From Streptomyces sp. SW4 (GTDB taxonomy: Bacteria > Actinomycetota > Actinomycetes > Streptomycetales > Streptomycetaceae), in contig QKWM01000004.1 in assembly GCA_003248315.1 (NCBI GenBank), forward strand, positions 3,035,001-3,099,000: a stretch of 64,000 nt of DNA, given 5' to 3'. Under the pieces are notes generated by a model. The model saw nothing but the letters and a program-made list of their open reading frames with translations, ran no database searches and had not been told where the DNA came from. The translations under genes were made by a program, and so were the position numbers. Shown piece by piece: positions 10,491 to 18,422 of the stretch; positions within the stretch are counted from its first letter, which is position 1, and each line of letters starts with the position of its first letter.

Positions 10491-10828
10491 ATGGCCGCAG
10501 GAGGGTTTTCGAAGCTGCCGAACGGCACGGTGGTGGTGGCGCTGAACCTGCCAGCCCGCCGCCGACGGGCCGGGCAGCGTCCGGGTGCTCGTGCACGCGG
10601 CGAACCGGGCGCGCGCCCTGACCAGGCTGCGCAACCTGGGGCTGCGGGCCGTCTACCTGCGGGGCAACGCCGCCCGCCGAGCCCGGACGAGATCACGGCG
10701 GTCCTGCACCACCCCGACGGCCTGATATGGCGCACGGCCCCGCGGGCGGCGTCACGGGCCCGGACCCGGTCCAGGAGCTGTGGCACCCGATCCGGGCGCT
10801 GCTCGGACGCCCGCCGGCGCGGGCCTGA
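10491..10828 (+). CDS. conserved hypothetical protein, ~113 aa (frameshifted)
   Basis: No recognised family. After reading across apparent single-base losses (about 10550 twice, 10672 and 10745) the product reads MAAGGFSKLPNGTVVVALNLP, then VRVLVHAANRARALTRLRNLG, then SPDEITAVLHHPDGLIWR, then a tail ending LWHPIRALLGRPPARA. Each piece has Streptomyces codon usage and the pieces join without gaps, which supports a real gene. It looks like a small soluble alpha/beta protein. ATG at 10491 is preceded by a G-rich stretch. Confidence 0.55.
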
Positions 10829-10856
10829 CGGCTCGGGGCCGGCCTCCGCACGGCAC

Positions 10857-10925
10857 GGTCCGGCGTCCGGGCACCGCACGGCAGGTCCGGCGCCGGGCAC
10901 CGCACGGCAGGTCCGGCGCCGGCTA
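10857..10925. repeat. short tandem repeat, unit ~27 bp
   Basis: GGTCCGGCG(T)CCGGGCACCG followed by CACGGCA occurs twice and a third, partial copy runs into the 3' end of pncA. It lies between the hypothetical gene and the pncA stop, in non-coding DNA. Confidence 0.6.
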
Positions 10926-11508
10926 CTGCACGACGGGCTTGCCGGAGAGCTCCACGCCGGCCTCGCGCAGCTCCTCCAGGGCCCGCTCGGTGGTCTCCGG
11001 GGCCACCCCGGCGGTCAGGTCGAGCAGGACGTGCGTGCGGAAGCCCTCGCGCACGGCGTCCAGCGCGGTGGCGCGGACGCAGTGGTCGGTGGCGATGCCG
11101 ACCACGTCCACCTCGTCGACCTCCCGCCGGCGCAGCCAGTCGGCGAGCCGCACGCCGTTCTCGTCGGCGCCCTCGAAGCCGCTGTAGGCGGCGGAGTACG
11201 CCCCCTTGTCGAAGACGGCGTCGACGGCGCCGGAGGCGACGGCCGGGGCGAAGTTCGGGTGGAAGCCCACGCCCTCCGTGCCGGCCACGCAGTGCGCGGG
11301 CCAGGAGTGGACGAAGTCCGGGTTGTCGGCGAAGTGGCCGCCGGGCGCGATGTGGTGGTCGCGGGTGGCCACGACATGGCGGTAGCCGGCGGGCGCCTGC
11401 CCGATCAGCTCGGTGATGGCGGCGGCCACGTCGGCACCCCGGCCACCGCGAGGCTGCCCCCTCGCAGAAGTCGTTCTGCACGTCTACGACGATCAAGGCG
11501 CGGCGCAT
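10923..11508 (-). CDS. pncA: nicotinamidase (frameshifted)
   Basis: Isochorismatase-fold amidase converting nicotinamide to nicotinate for NAD salvage. N-terminus MRRALIVVDVQNDFCEG carries the catalytic Asp of VDVQNDF. HHIAPGGHFADNPDFVHSW supplies metal-site residues and the Lys of FDKGAYSAAYSGFEG is in place. VVGIATDHCVRATALDA holds the nucleophilic Cys. Two single-base losses in the C runs at 11437-11440 and 11457-11461 separate the first ~18 codons from the rest; the restored join reads FCEGGSLAVAGGADVAAAI. It lies downstream of pncB on the same strand, so both steps of nicotinamide salvage are probably co-transcribed. Confidence 0.9.
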
Positions 11509-11656
11509 GGCGGGTGTCCTTCGGCTATGGGGTCCGGGAAGGGAGGGGGGACGGGGCGGGCCGGCCCGGAGGCTGCTGAACCTCCGAGCCTAGGGCTTCG
11601 AGGGCGGTCCGGGAGAGCGCACCGCGGGCTGCATCGCGTCGTCGCACCAGCTTTAG

Positions 11657-12995
11657 CTACCCGAGCCCCGTGGACGTACTCCGTCGGAAGAACCGGTTCC
11701 CCTCGGAGAGCTGGGTGGCGGAGAGCGGGAGGTTGGCGCGGGCGGCGATGTGCCGGTCGCGGGCGGCGTCCAGGGGCTCGCGGGCGACCGCCTCGCCGCC
11801 CTTGATCAGCTCGACCAGAAGCTGCCGGTCGGCCAGCCCGGCGGGGACCGGACCGGTGCCGACCACCTCGGCCTCGGCGGTCCCGTCGGCGTCCAGGCGC
11901 CGGGCGGCCCACTTGCGTCCGCCGACGGACGTCTTGCCGCCGGAGGACTTCTTGGCCACCGGCACCAGCGGGGCCTGCGGGTCGGCGGACTCGGCGCGGG
12001 CGACCAGCTTGTAGACCATCGACGCCGTCGGGTGCCCCGAGCCGGTCACCAGCTGGGTGCCGACGCCGTACGCGTCCACGGGCGCCGCCGCCAGCGAGGC
12101 GATGGCGTACTCGTCCAGGTCGGAGGTGACCACGATCTTCGTCTTCGTGGCGCCCAGCTCGTCGAGCTGCTGGCGCACCCGGTGCGCGACCAGCAGCAGG
12201 TCGCCGGAGTCGATCCGCACGGCGCCCAGGTCGGGGCCGGCCACCTCCACGGCCGTGCGGACCGCCTCGGTGACGTCGTAGGTGTCCACCAGCAGGGTGG
12301 TGCCCGGCCGAGCGTCTCGACCTGGGCGCGGAAGGCGTCCCGCTCGCTGTCGTGCAGCAGCGTGAAGGCGTGCGCGGAGGTGCCGACGGTCGGGATGCCG
12401 TAGCGGAAGCCGGCGGCCAGGTCGGAGGTGGTGGCGAAGCCGCCGACGTACGCGGCGCGGGCGGCGGCCACCGCGGCCAGCTCGTGGGTGCGGCGGGCCC
12501 CCATCTCGATCAGCGGGCGGTCCCGGCGGCGGACGCCATCCGGGAGGCCGCCGCCGCGATCGCCGAGTCGTGGTTGAGGATCGACAGGATCACGGTCTCC
12601 AGCAGCACGCACTCGCCGAAGGTGCCCTCGACCCGCATGATCGGCGACCCCGGGAAGTACACCTCGCCCTCGGGATAGCCCCACACGTCCCCGCCGAAGC
12701 GGTAGCCGGCGAGCCACTCCAGCGTCTCCTCGTCGACGATGCCCCGCTCGCGCAGGAAGCCGAGGACGCCCGCGTCGAAACGGAAGTTCTCCACCGCGTC
12801 CAGCACCCGCCCGGTGCCCGCGACGACCCCGTAGCGGCGTCCGTTCGGCAGCCGCCGGGTGAAGACCTCGAACACGCTCCGCCGCCCGGCCGTGCCCGCC
12901 TTCAGCGCGGCCTGCAGCATCGTCAGCTCGTACTGGTCCGTGAAGAGCGCCGTCGAGGGAACCTCCACCGGCAGCCCAAGGTCCGCTGTGTTCAT
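11657..12995 (-). CDS. pncB: nicotinate phosphoribosyltransferase (frameshifted)
   Basis: Forms nicotinate mononucleotide from nicotinate and PRPP, the next step after pncA. N-terminus MNTADLGLPVEVPSTALFTDQYELTML contains the family TDxYELTM motif; GSPIMRVEGTFGECVLLET and the phosphate-binding region DLGAVRIDSGDLL / SDLDEYAIASL are present. About 445 aa when restored. Single-base losses near 12525 and 12305 split it into three frames; joins read AAGDRPLIEMGARRTHE and LGPGTTLLVDTYDVTEA. The start at 12995 lies 21 bases from a 15-base palindrome shared with divergent clpS. Confidence 0.93.
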
Positions 12996-13016
12996 GACGA
13001 GGATGGTACCCCCATT

Positions 13017-13031
13017 TCGTCAGTCTGACGA
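13017..13031. promoter_or_regulatory. 15-base perfect palindrome upstream of pncB (candidate NAD operator)
   Basis: TCGTCAG (13017-13023), T, CTGACGA (13025-13031). It lies between pncB (minus strand) and clpS (plus strand), 21 bases upstream of the pncB start, in the right place for a repressor of the pncB-pncA unit. Confidence 0.5.
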
Positions 13032-13102
13032 TTTAGGGTCCGCCAGGGCTCACGGCGCGGCCCGCAGGCCCGTTTGTGCGAGTACCCCCCTGTGGTGGCA
13101 GC

Positions 13103-13420
13103 ATGGGCCATGTGACGGCAGCCGCACCCATCGAGATCGAGAAGACCGAGTCGGCGGAGGAGGTCTCCGCCGTACCCGAGCCCGACGTGCCATGGGTGAC
13201 GATCGTCCACAACGACCCCGTCAACCTCATGAGCTACGTGACCTACGTCTTCCAGTCGTACTTCGGCTACTCCAAGGACAAGGCCACCAAGCTCATGCTC
13301 GACGTCCACCACAAGGGCCGGGCGGTCGTCTCCAGCGGCACCCGCGAGGAGATGGAGCGGGACGTCCAGGCCATGCACGGCTACGGTCTGTGGGCCACCC
13401 TCCAGCAGGACCGGAAATGA
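13103..13420 (+). CDS. clpS: ATP-dependent Clp protease adaptor ClpS
   Basis: N-end-rule adaptor that delivers substrates to ClpA/ClpC-ClpP. The ClpS core is visible: PWVTIVHNDPVNLMSYVTYVF (about residues 30-50, containing the ligand-binding Asn-Asp), DKATKLMLDVHHKGRAVV, and EEMERDVQAMHGYGLWATLQ. About 105 aa; intact. ATG at 13103 (MGHVTAAAPIE) is chosen; a GTG three codons later is possible. The DUF2017 gene follows within 45 bases, a conserved actinobacterial pairing. Confidence 0.95.
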   Translation: MGHVTAAAPIEIEKTESAEEVSAVPEPDVPWVTIVHNDPVNLMSYVTYVFQSYFGYSKDKATKLMLDVHHKGRAVVSSGTREEMERDVQAMHGYGLWATLQQDRK

Positions 13421-13461
13421 CCCACGCCCGCCCGCAGGACGGAAGTAGCTGAATCCCCTCC

Positions 13462-14069
13462 ATGCCCGGACACTTCGAACCGCTCCCGGCGGCGGCGCGG
13501 CCGTCGCCCTCGACGACGTCGAGATCTCCATCATCCGGTCGCTGGCCGTGCAGCTCCTGGAGCTGATCGGCCCCGGCCCCGCCGAGGACGCGTCGGCCGA
13601 CCCGCTCGCCGAGCTGTTCGCCGACGGCCCGAGCGAACCGCCCTCCGACCCGGTGCTGCGGCGCCTGTTCCCGGACGCCTACAGCGACCCCGAGGCGACC
13701 CCGGGCCCGCGCGAGGCGGAGGAGCAGCGGGCGTACTCCGCCGAGTTCCGCCGCTACACCGAGAACGACCTGCGCGCCGGCAAGCGCGACAACGCCCTCG
13801 CGGTGGTCCGCACCCTGGACGCGCTGGCCTCCGAGGCGGCGGGGGAGGGCGGGGCGGTGCTGAAGCTGTCCCCGGCGGAGTCCCGGCAGTGGCTCGGCGC
13901 CCTCAACGACCTGCGCCTGGCGATCGGCGCCCGCCTGGAGATCACCGACGAGAGCGACACCGATCTGCTCTACCGGCTCCCCGACGAGGATCCGCGCAAG
14001 CCGATGGTGATGGCCTATCTGTGGCTGGGCGGGCTCCAGGAGACGCTGGTCTCCACCCTCATGCCCTGA
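13462..14069 (+). CDS. DUF2017 domain protein (frameshifted near start)
   Basis: Conserved actinobacterial protein almost always downstream of clpS. Reads MPGHFEPLPGGGAAVALDDVEI after restoring one C near 13488, then ISIIRSLAVQLLELIGPG, FPDAYSDPEA, ENDLRAGKRDNALAVVRTLD, and SRQWLGALNDLRLAIGARLEI. About 203 aa, mostly helical and soluble. The function is unknown; the coupling to clpS suggests a link to regulated proteolysis (inference). A hairpin follows about 110 bases after the stop. Confidence 0.85.
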
Positions 14070-14177
14070 GGTCTCCGCTCCCGTGCCCTGAGGTCTCCAC
14101 CCTCGTGTTCCGACCGGCCCCCGGCGCGGGCGTCCGTTCAGCGGAGTCTCAAATCCGGATAACGATCGCGTCACCGC

Positions 14178-14206
14178 AGCGCCCGGGAATGTCCCTTTCG
14201 GGCGCT
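14178..14206 (+). terminator. hairpin with T-rich tail downstream of the DUF2017 gene
   Basis: AGCGCCCG (14178-14185) pairs with CGGGCGCT (14199-14206) across a 13-base loop and is followed by CTTTGGG. It lies in the 389-base region before the permease gene; I see no gene in that region. A directly repeated GCCCTGAGGTCTCC occurs just after the DUF2017 stop. Confidence 0.5.
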
Positions 14207-14458
14207 CTTTGGGTGCTTCTGTTCGTGGAGTGCGTCACAGTGGGCCTCTGTGATCTCCGCCGCCGTCGTGGTAAATCTTCACGACCGCCCGGCGAACACC
14301 ACCCGAATGTTCGGCCGGGTGCGCCACCGAGCCGGCGGACCGCCGGCCAGGCACGAGCGGACCTGCGTGGCCGCTCAGCTCCATCATCCGGGGGATCGAG
14401 ACCCGATCCGAGGCCGACGCGAAGGTCCGGGTCGGCAATGGAGAAAGGCGCACCACAC

Positions 14459-15881
14459 ATGACCTCTGCGCAGGTCGACAAGGCGAATGCCCCGGAAGAG
14501 GGTATGAGCGCGGTCTGAACAGCCGCCAGGTCCAGATGATCGCCATCGGCGGCGCCATCGGCGTGGGTCTCTTCCTGGGGGCAGGGGCCAACATCGCCAA
14601 GGCGGGCCCCAGCATCATCCTGATGTACGCCCTCGCGGGCGTGATCATCTTCTTCATCATGCGGGCGCTCGGAGAGCTCCTGCTCTACCGTCCGGTCTCC
14701 GGTCCTTCGCCGAGTACTCCCGGGAGTTCCTCGGCCCGTTCTTCGGCTACTTCACCGGCTGGACGTACTGGCTGATGTGGGTGGTCACCGGCATGGCCGA
14801 GCTGACGGCCGCCGCCATCTACATCCACTACTGGTTCCCGAGATCCCGCAGTGGGTCTCCGCGCTGGTCTTCCTGGTGCTGCTGTTCGGTGCCAACCTGA
14901 TCTCGGTGAAGCTCTTCGGCGAGATCGAGTTCTGGTTCTCGATGGTCAAGGTCACCGCCATCATCGGCATGATCGTGATCGGTCTCGGTGTGCTCACCCT
15001 CGGCTTCAGCCAGGCCGGCGACACCGCCGCCGTCTCCAACCTGTGGGCCTTCGACGGCTTCTTCCCCAAGGGCATCGGCTCCTCCCTGATGACCCTGCAG
15101 GGCGTGATGTTCGCCTACCTCGCCGTCGAGCTGGTCGGTGTCACGGCCGGTGAGTCGGAGAACCCGGAGAAGACCCTTCCCAAGGCCATCAACACCCTGC
15201 CCTGGCGCATCGCGCTGTTCTACATCGGCGCCCTCACCGTCATCCTGTGCGTGGTGAAGTGGACCGAGTTCGCCGAGGGCGTCAGCCCCTTCGTGAAGGC
15301 GTTCGCGGTCATCGGCATCCCGGCCGGCGCCGGCATCGTCAACTTCGTCGTGCTGACCGCGGCCCTGTCCTCCTGCAACTCCGGCATGTACTCGACGGGC
15401 CGGATGCTGCGGAACCTGGCCGAGAGCGGCGAGGCGCCCAAGGTCTTCACCAAGCTGTCCTCCACCAAGACCCGGCGCTCGGCATCGGCGTCTCGGTGGT
15501 CTTCATGGGCATCGGCGTGGTGCTGAACTACACCGTCCCGAGAAGGCGTTCGGCTACGTCACCTCCGTCGCCACCGCGGCCGGCATCTGGACGTGGCTGA
15601 TGATCCTGATCAGCCACGTCCGCTACCGCCGCCAGGTGGTCGCCGGCCGGCTGCCCGCCTCCTCCTTCCCGGCTCCGGGCGGGTCGGTGTGCTCCTGGAT
15701 CGCCATCGCCTTCCTGCTCTTCGTCACCTGCCTGATCGCCTACGACGCCGACTCCCGCGTCTGCCTGTACGTGATGGCGGGCTGGGCCGCGGCCCTCTCG
15801 ATCGGCTGGGCGATCCTCAAGACCCGCAACCCCGACGTCACCGCGCGACGCGGCGACGCGGAGTTCGAGAAGGTCGGCTGA
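14459..15881 (+). CDS. amino-acid permease of the APC superfamily (heavily frameshifted)
   Basis: Proton-coupled amino-acid importer of the GabP/AnsP/CycA group. N-terminus MTSAQVDKANAPEEG then, restored, YERGLNSRQVQMIAIGGAIG, the family signature of transmembrane helix 1 (IGTGLFxG-like GVGLFLGAG). Also GPFFGYFTGWTYWL, VMFAYLAVELVGVTAGE and ALSSCNSGMYSTGRML. Twelve helices are expected for ~474 aa. Single-base losses near 14503, 14702, 14838, 15478 and 15541, with all pieces joining in family order. The substrate is not deducible. Two tandem terminators follow. Confidence 0.87.
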
Positions 15882-15911
15882 CCAGCGCGTTCCCGCGCAC
15901 CTCGGACGCCC

Positions 15912-15946
15912 GGCGGTACCGGGTACTCGTGGCACCCGGTACCGCC
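15912..15946 (+). terminator. first of two tandem terminators
   Basis: 13-bp perfect stem GGCGGTACCGGGT (15912-15924) with 15934-15946, 9-base loop, 31 bases after the permease stop. Confidence 0.7.
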
Positions 15947-15970
15947 CGCCGCTCAGGGCGTCCGGCATGT

Positions 15971-16007
15971 GGGCCGTTCCGTACCACCCATCGGTACGGA
16001 ACGGCCC
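15971..16007 (+). terminator. second tandem terminator
   Basis: 15-bp perfect stem GGGCCGTTCCGTACC (15971-15985) with 15993-16007, 7-base loop, followed by TTCTGCTT. It separates the permease from the cysteine cluster. Confidence 0.85.
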
Positions 16008-16026
16008 TTCTGCTTATCCTGACCCC

Positions 16027-16449
16027 ATGCTGACCATCACCCAGGCCCTGTACGACCAGATCGTCGCCCACGCGCGCGCCGACCACCCCGACGAGGCGTG
16101 CGGCGTGGTCGCCGGCCCCGTCGGCGAGGGGCGCCCCGAGCGCTTCATCCCGATGCTCAACGCGGCCCGCTCGCCCACCTTCTACGAGTTCGACTCGCAG
16201 GATCTGCTCAAGCTCTACCGCGAGATGGACGACCGCGACGAGGAGCCGGTGGTCATCTACCACTCGCACACGGCGACCGAGGCCTACCCCTCCCGCACCG
16301 ACATCTCCTACGCCAACGAACCCGGCGCCCACTACGTGCTGGTCTCCACCGCCGACACCGACGGCGCCGGCGAGTTCCAGTTCCGCTCGTTCCGGATCGT
16401 CGAGGGCGAGGTGACCGAGGAGGAGGTCAAGGTGGTGGAGGCGTACTGA
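16027..16449 (+). CDS. mec: JAMM/MPN+ metalloprotease, Mec type
   Basis: Zinc protease that releases cysteine from the CysO-cysteine adduct in the CysO/CysM pathway. 140 aa, intact. JAMM residues are visible: Glu in DHPDEACGVV (residue ~22) and the zinc motif HSHTATEAYPSRTD (His-x-His, then Ser and Asp) near residues 79-92. The ATG at 16027 follows a strong double terminator, so it has its own promoter. A leader peptide, cysO and cysM follow on the same strand. Assignment as Mec rests on the JAMM motif plus this context. Confidence 0.88.
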   Translation: MLTITQALYDQIVAHARADHPDEACGVVAGPVGEGRPERFIPMLNAARSPTFYEFDSQDLLKLYREMDDRDEEPVVIYHSHTATEAYPSRTDISYANEPGAHYVLVSTADTDGAGEFQFRSFRIVEGEVTEEEVKVVEAY

Positions 16450-16489
16450 CCGTCGGGTGTCTCGCCAACTGGACGCAGATCGACCGGAA

Positions 16490-16501
16490 TGTGAAATCAC
16501 A
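16490..16501. promoter_or_regulatory. TGTGA-AA-TCACA palindrome upstream of cys leader
   Basis: Perfect 5-base arms around an AA centre, about 38-49 bases before the predicted transcription start of the cysO leader. Possible activator or repressor site; the binding protein is unknown. Confidence 0.4.
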
Positions 16502-16526
16502 CTCCGGGGACCGGACCGGGAATCGA

Positions 16527-16532
16527 TACGAT
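16527..16532 (+). promoter_or_regulatory. candidate -10 box (TACGAT) for a leaderless leader-peptide mRNA
   Basis: TACGAT ends seven bases before the A of the leader ORF's ATG at 16539, so transcription is predicted to start at or next to the start codon. No good -35 hexamer is seen. Confidence 0.45.
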
Positions 16533-16538
16533 GAGCCC

Positions 16539-16634
16539 ATGGTTCTTCTCGACGTGAGCGACAAGGCGCCGGGCACGCTGCTCGTGGCGCGGCTGCACGT
16601 CGACCTGTGCAGGCTGAACAGCGCCATCTGTTGA
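16539..16634 (+). CDS. putative cysteine-responsive leader peptide, 31 aa
   Basis: Encodes MVLLDVSDKAPGTLLVARL followed by HVDLCRLNSAIC and a stop. The R-HVDLCR-xxSAxC ending matches, from memory, a common class of short leader peptides upstream of sulfur-assimilation genes in Streptomyces. Cys codons at residues 24 and 31, the last directly before the stop, would sense charged tRNA-Cys. A GC hairpin begins 6 bases after the stop and cysO starts 104 bases after it, consistent with attenuation. No ribosome-binding site is visible; the ATG may be the first transcribed base. An internal GTG (16554) could give a shorter peptide. Confidence 0.68.
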   Translation: MVLLDVSDKAPGTLLVARLHVDLCRLNSAIC

Positions 16635-16639
16635 CCTTC

Positions 16640-16679
16640 CGCCGCCGCGTACGACCCCGCTTCCCGGGCCGCGGCGGCG
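16640..16679 (+). promoter_or_regulatory. attenuator-like hairpin between leader peptide and cysO
   Basis: CGCCGCCGCG (16640-16649) pairs perfectly with CGCGGCGGCG (16670-16679) over a 20-base loop. It starts 6 bases after the leader stop codon, so a ribosome stalled on the last Cys codons would be expected to affect its folding. No T run follows. Confidence 0.55.
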
Positions 16680-16737
16680 CCTGACGTGCGCCGTTTCCGA
16701 CGAACCAACGACACCCTTCCGACAGGAGCCCTCAGCC

Positions 16738-17016
16738 ATGGCCATCGAGGTCCGCATCCCGACCATCCTCCGCCAGTACACCGACGGCCAGAAGGCGGTG
16801 GAGGGCACCGGGGACACCCTCGCCGAACTCTTCGCCGACCTCGAGTCCCGGCACGCGGGAATCCAGGCCCGCATCGTGGACGGCGACCAGCTCCGCCGCT
16901 TCGTCAACGTCTACCTGAACGACGAGGACGTCCGGTTCCTCGACGGCATCGACACCAAGCTGTCCGACGGCGACAACGTCACGATCCTGCCGGCGGTCGC
17001 CGGTGGTATGGCCTGA
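16738..17016 (+). CDS. cysO: sulfur-carrier protein CysO (MoaD/ThiS family)
   Basis: Ubiquitin-like sulfur carrier that donates sulfide as a C-terminal thiocarboxylate to CysM for cysteine synthesis. 92 aa, intact. MAIEVRIPTILRQYTDGQKAVEG resembles mycobacterial CysO, as do RFVNVYLNDEDVRFLDGIDT and GDNVTILPAVAGG. Unusually the di-glycine is followed by Met-Ala before the stop, so the precursor would need trimming to expose Gly-Gly; the upstream JAMM protease is the obvious candidate (inference). GGAG lies 11 bases before the ATG. cysM starts 7 bases after the stop. Confidence 0.93.
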   Translation: MAIEVRIPTILRQYTDGQKAVEGTGDTLAELFADLESRHAGIQARIVDGDQLRRFVNVYLNDEDVRFLDGIDTKLSDGDNVTILPAVAGGMA

Positions 17017-17022
17017 TCGGCG

Positions 17023-17971
17023 ATGCGGTACGACTCCCCGCTGGCCGCGGTCGGCAACACCCCCTGGTGCGCCTGCCGCGGCTGTCGCCGTCCGACGACG
17101 TCCGCATCTGGGCCAAGCTGGAGGACCGCAACCCGACCGGCTCGGTCAAGGACCGCCCGGCCCTGCACATGATCGAGCAGGCGGAGAAGGACGGCCGTCT
17201 CACCCCGGCTGCACGATCCTGGAGCCCACCAGCGGCAACACCGGCATCTCGCTCGCCATGGCGGCCAAGCTCAAGGGCTACCGCATCGTGTGCGTGATGC
17301 CCGAGAACACCTCGCAGGAGCGCCGGGACCTGCTCGCCATGTGGGGCGCCGAGATCATCTCGTCCCCGGCCGCGGGCGGCTCCAACACCGCCGTGCGCGT
17401 CGCCAAGGAACTGGCCGCCGAGCACCCGGACTGGGTGATGCTCTACCAGTACGGCAACCCGGACAACGCCGGCGCCCACTACGCCACGACCGGCCCCGAG
17501 ATCCTCGCCGACCTCCCCTCCGTCACCCACTTCGTGGCCGGCCTCGGCACCACGGGCACCCTGATGGGCGTCGGCCGCTACCTGCGCGAGCACAAGCCCG
17601 ACGTGAAGATCGTCGCCGCCGAGCCCCGGTACGACGACCTGGTCTACGGGCTGCGGAACCTGGACGAGGGCTTCGTGCCCGAGCTGTACGACGCCTCCGT
17701 CCTCACCACGCGCTACTCGGTCGGCTCCGCCGACGCGGTCACCCGTACCCGGGAACTCCTTCAGCAGGAGGGCATCTTCGCGGGCGTCTCCACCGGGGCC
17801 GCGCTGCACGCCGCGATCGGCGTCGGAAGGAAGGCGGTCAAGGCCGGCGAGAGCGCGGACATCGTGTTCGTCGTCGCCGACGGCGGCTGGAAGTACCTCT
17901 CCACCGGCGTCTACACCGCCCCCACCACCGAAAAGGCCATCGCCACCCTCCAGGGCCAACTCTGGGCCTGA
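17023..17971 (+). CDS. cysM: CysO-dependent cysteine synthase (frameshifted)
   Basis: PLP enzyme condensing O-phosphoserine with thiocarboxylated CysO. MRYDSPLAAVGNTPLVRLPRL, then the PLP-lysine motif NPTGSVKDRPAL, then the phosphate loop EPTSGNTGISLAMAAK and GLGTTGTLMGVGRYL; ~316 aa. Single-base losses in the C runs near 17060 and 17207 (restored: NTPLVRL and LTPGCTILEP). The missing ribosome-binding site and 7-base gap suggest translational coupling to cysO. The CysO partner next door favours the O-phosphoserine-using type over classical CysK. Confidence 0.93.
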
Positions 17972-17984
17972 CCCCCTTTCCCGT

Positions 17985-18110
17985 TCCGGGGCTCCGCCCC
18001 GGACCCCCGCTCCTCAAACGCCGGAGGGGCTGACTTGCCAGCCCGTCCGGCGTTTGAGGACGAGGCCGTTCAGGCCGAAGCGGGGGTCTGGGGCGGCAGC
18101 CCCCAGGGGC
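17985..18110. repeat. Streptomyces-type GC intergenic repeat with long hairpin
   Basis: A perfect 14-bp inverted repeat CCTCAAACGCCGGA (18012-18025) with 18046-18059, with a nested GGGCT/AGCCC stem inside. Outside it, a GGGGCTCCGCCCC-like stretch and a later GGGGCGGCAGCCCC stretch form further hairpins. The TCCGGCGTTTGAGG core recurs, from memory, between many Streptomyces genes. Here it separates cysM from a convergent small gene and may act as a bidirectional terminator. Confidence 0.7.
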
Positions 18111-18113
18111 GGG

Positions 18114-18209
18114 TCACTTTCGGCCGCGGCGGCCCCAGCCGTCGATCAGTGCCGCGACGAGCGCCAGCAGCACCACCGCCGCCAACGCGAGCCACCACGC
18201 CGTACCCAT
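18114..18209 (-). CDS. 31-residue single-span membrane protein
   Basis: Reads MGTAWWLALAAVVLLALVAA followed by LIDGWGRRGRK. One hydrophobic helix after an aromatic Trp-Trp pair, then a short basic tail, so the N-terminus is probably outside. Third-position GC is typical of coding DNA here. From memory, similar MGTAWWLALAA peptides recur in Streptomyces, but I cannot confirm that. The function is unknown; divergent from the MBL-fold gene. Confidence 0.65.
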   Translation of the reverse strand: MGTAWWLALAAVVLLALVAALIDGWGRRGRK

Positions 18210-18422
18210 ACGACGACGTTACCGGCGCACGCCACATCCGCGCGCCCCCTCACCCACCCTGCACGCCCCGCGTCCAGCCGAACCGGTGACACCACAGGTG
18301 AGTTCGCCCACAACGGCCCCTGGCGGAGGAGCGACCCGAGGTTTTGCGCCTTACGCTCGACGGACCGCACGACCCCGTCCCGTCGTGTCCGCCAGTCATC
18401 CGCCAGCGGAGGTTTCTGCTCC

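Noticed and set aside
8817..10634. 605-codon minus-strand frame opposite the M6 protease
   Set aside because: Val/Leu/Asp-rich reflection of the protease coding strand; no motif, no ribosome site.
14235..14253. TCACAG-N7-CTGTGA inverted repeat upstream of the amino-acid permease
   Set aside because: Only six-base arms and about 200 bases from the start codon, with no second copy; chance is likely.
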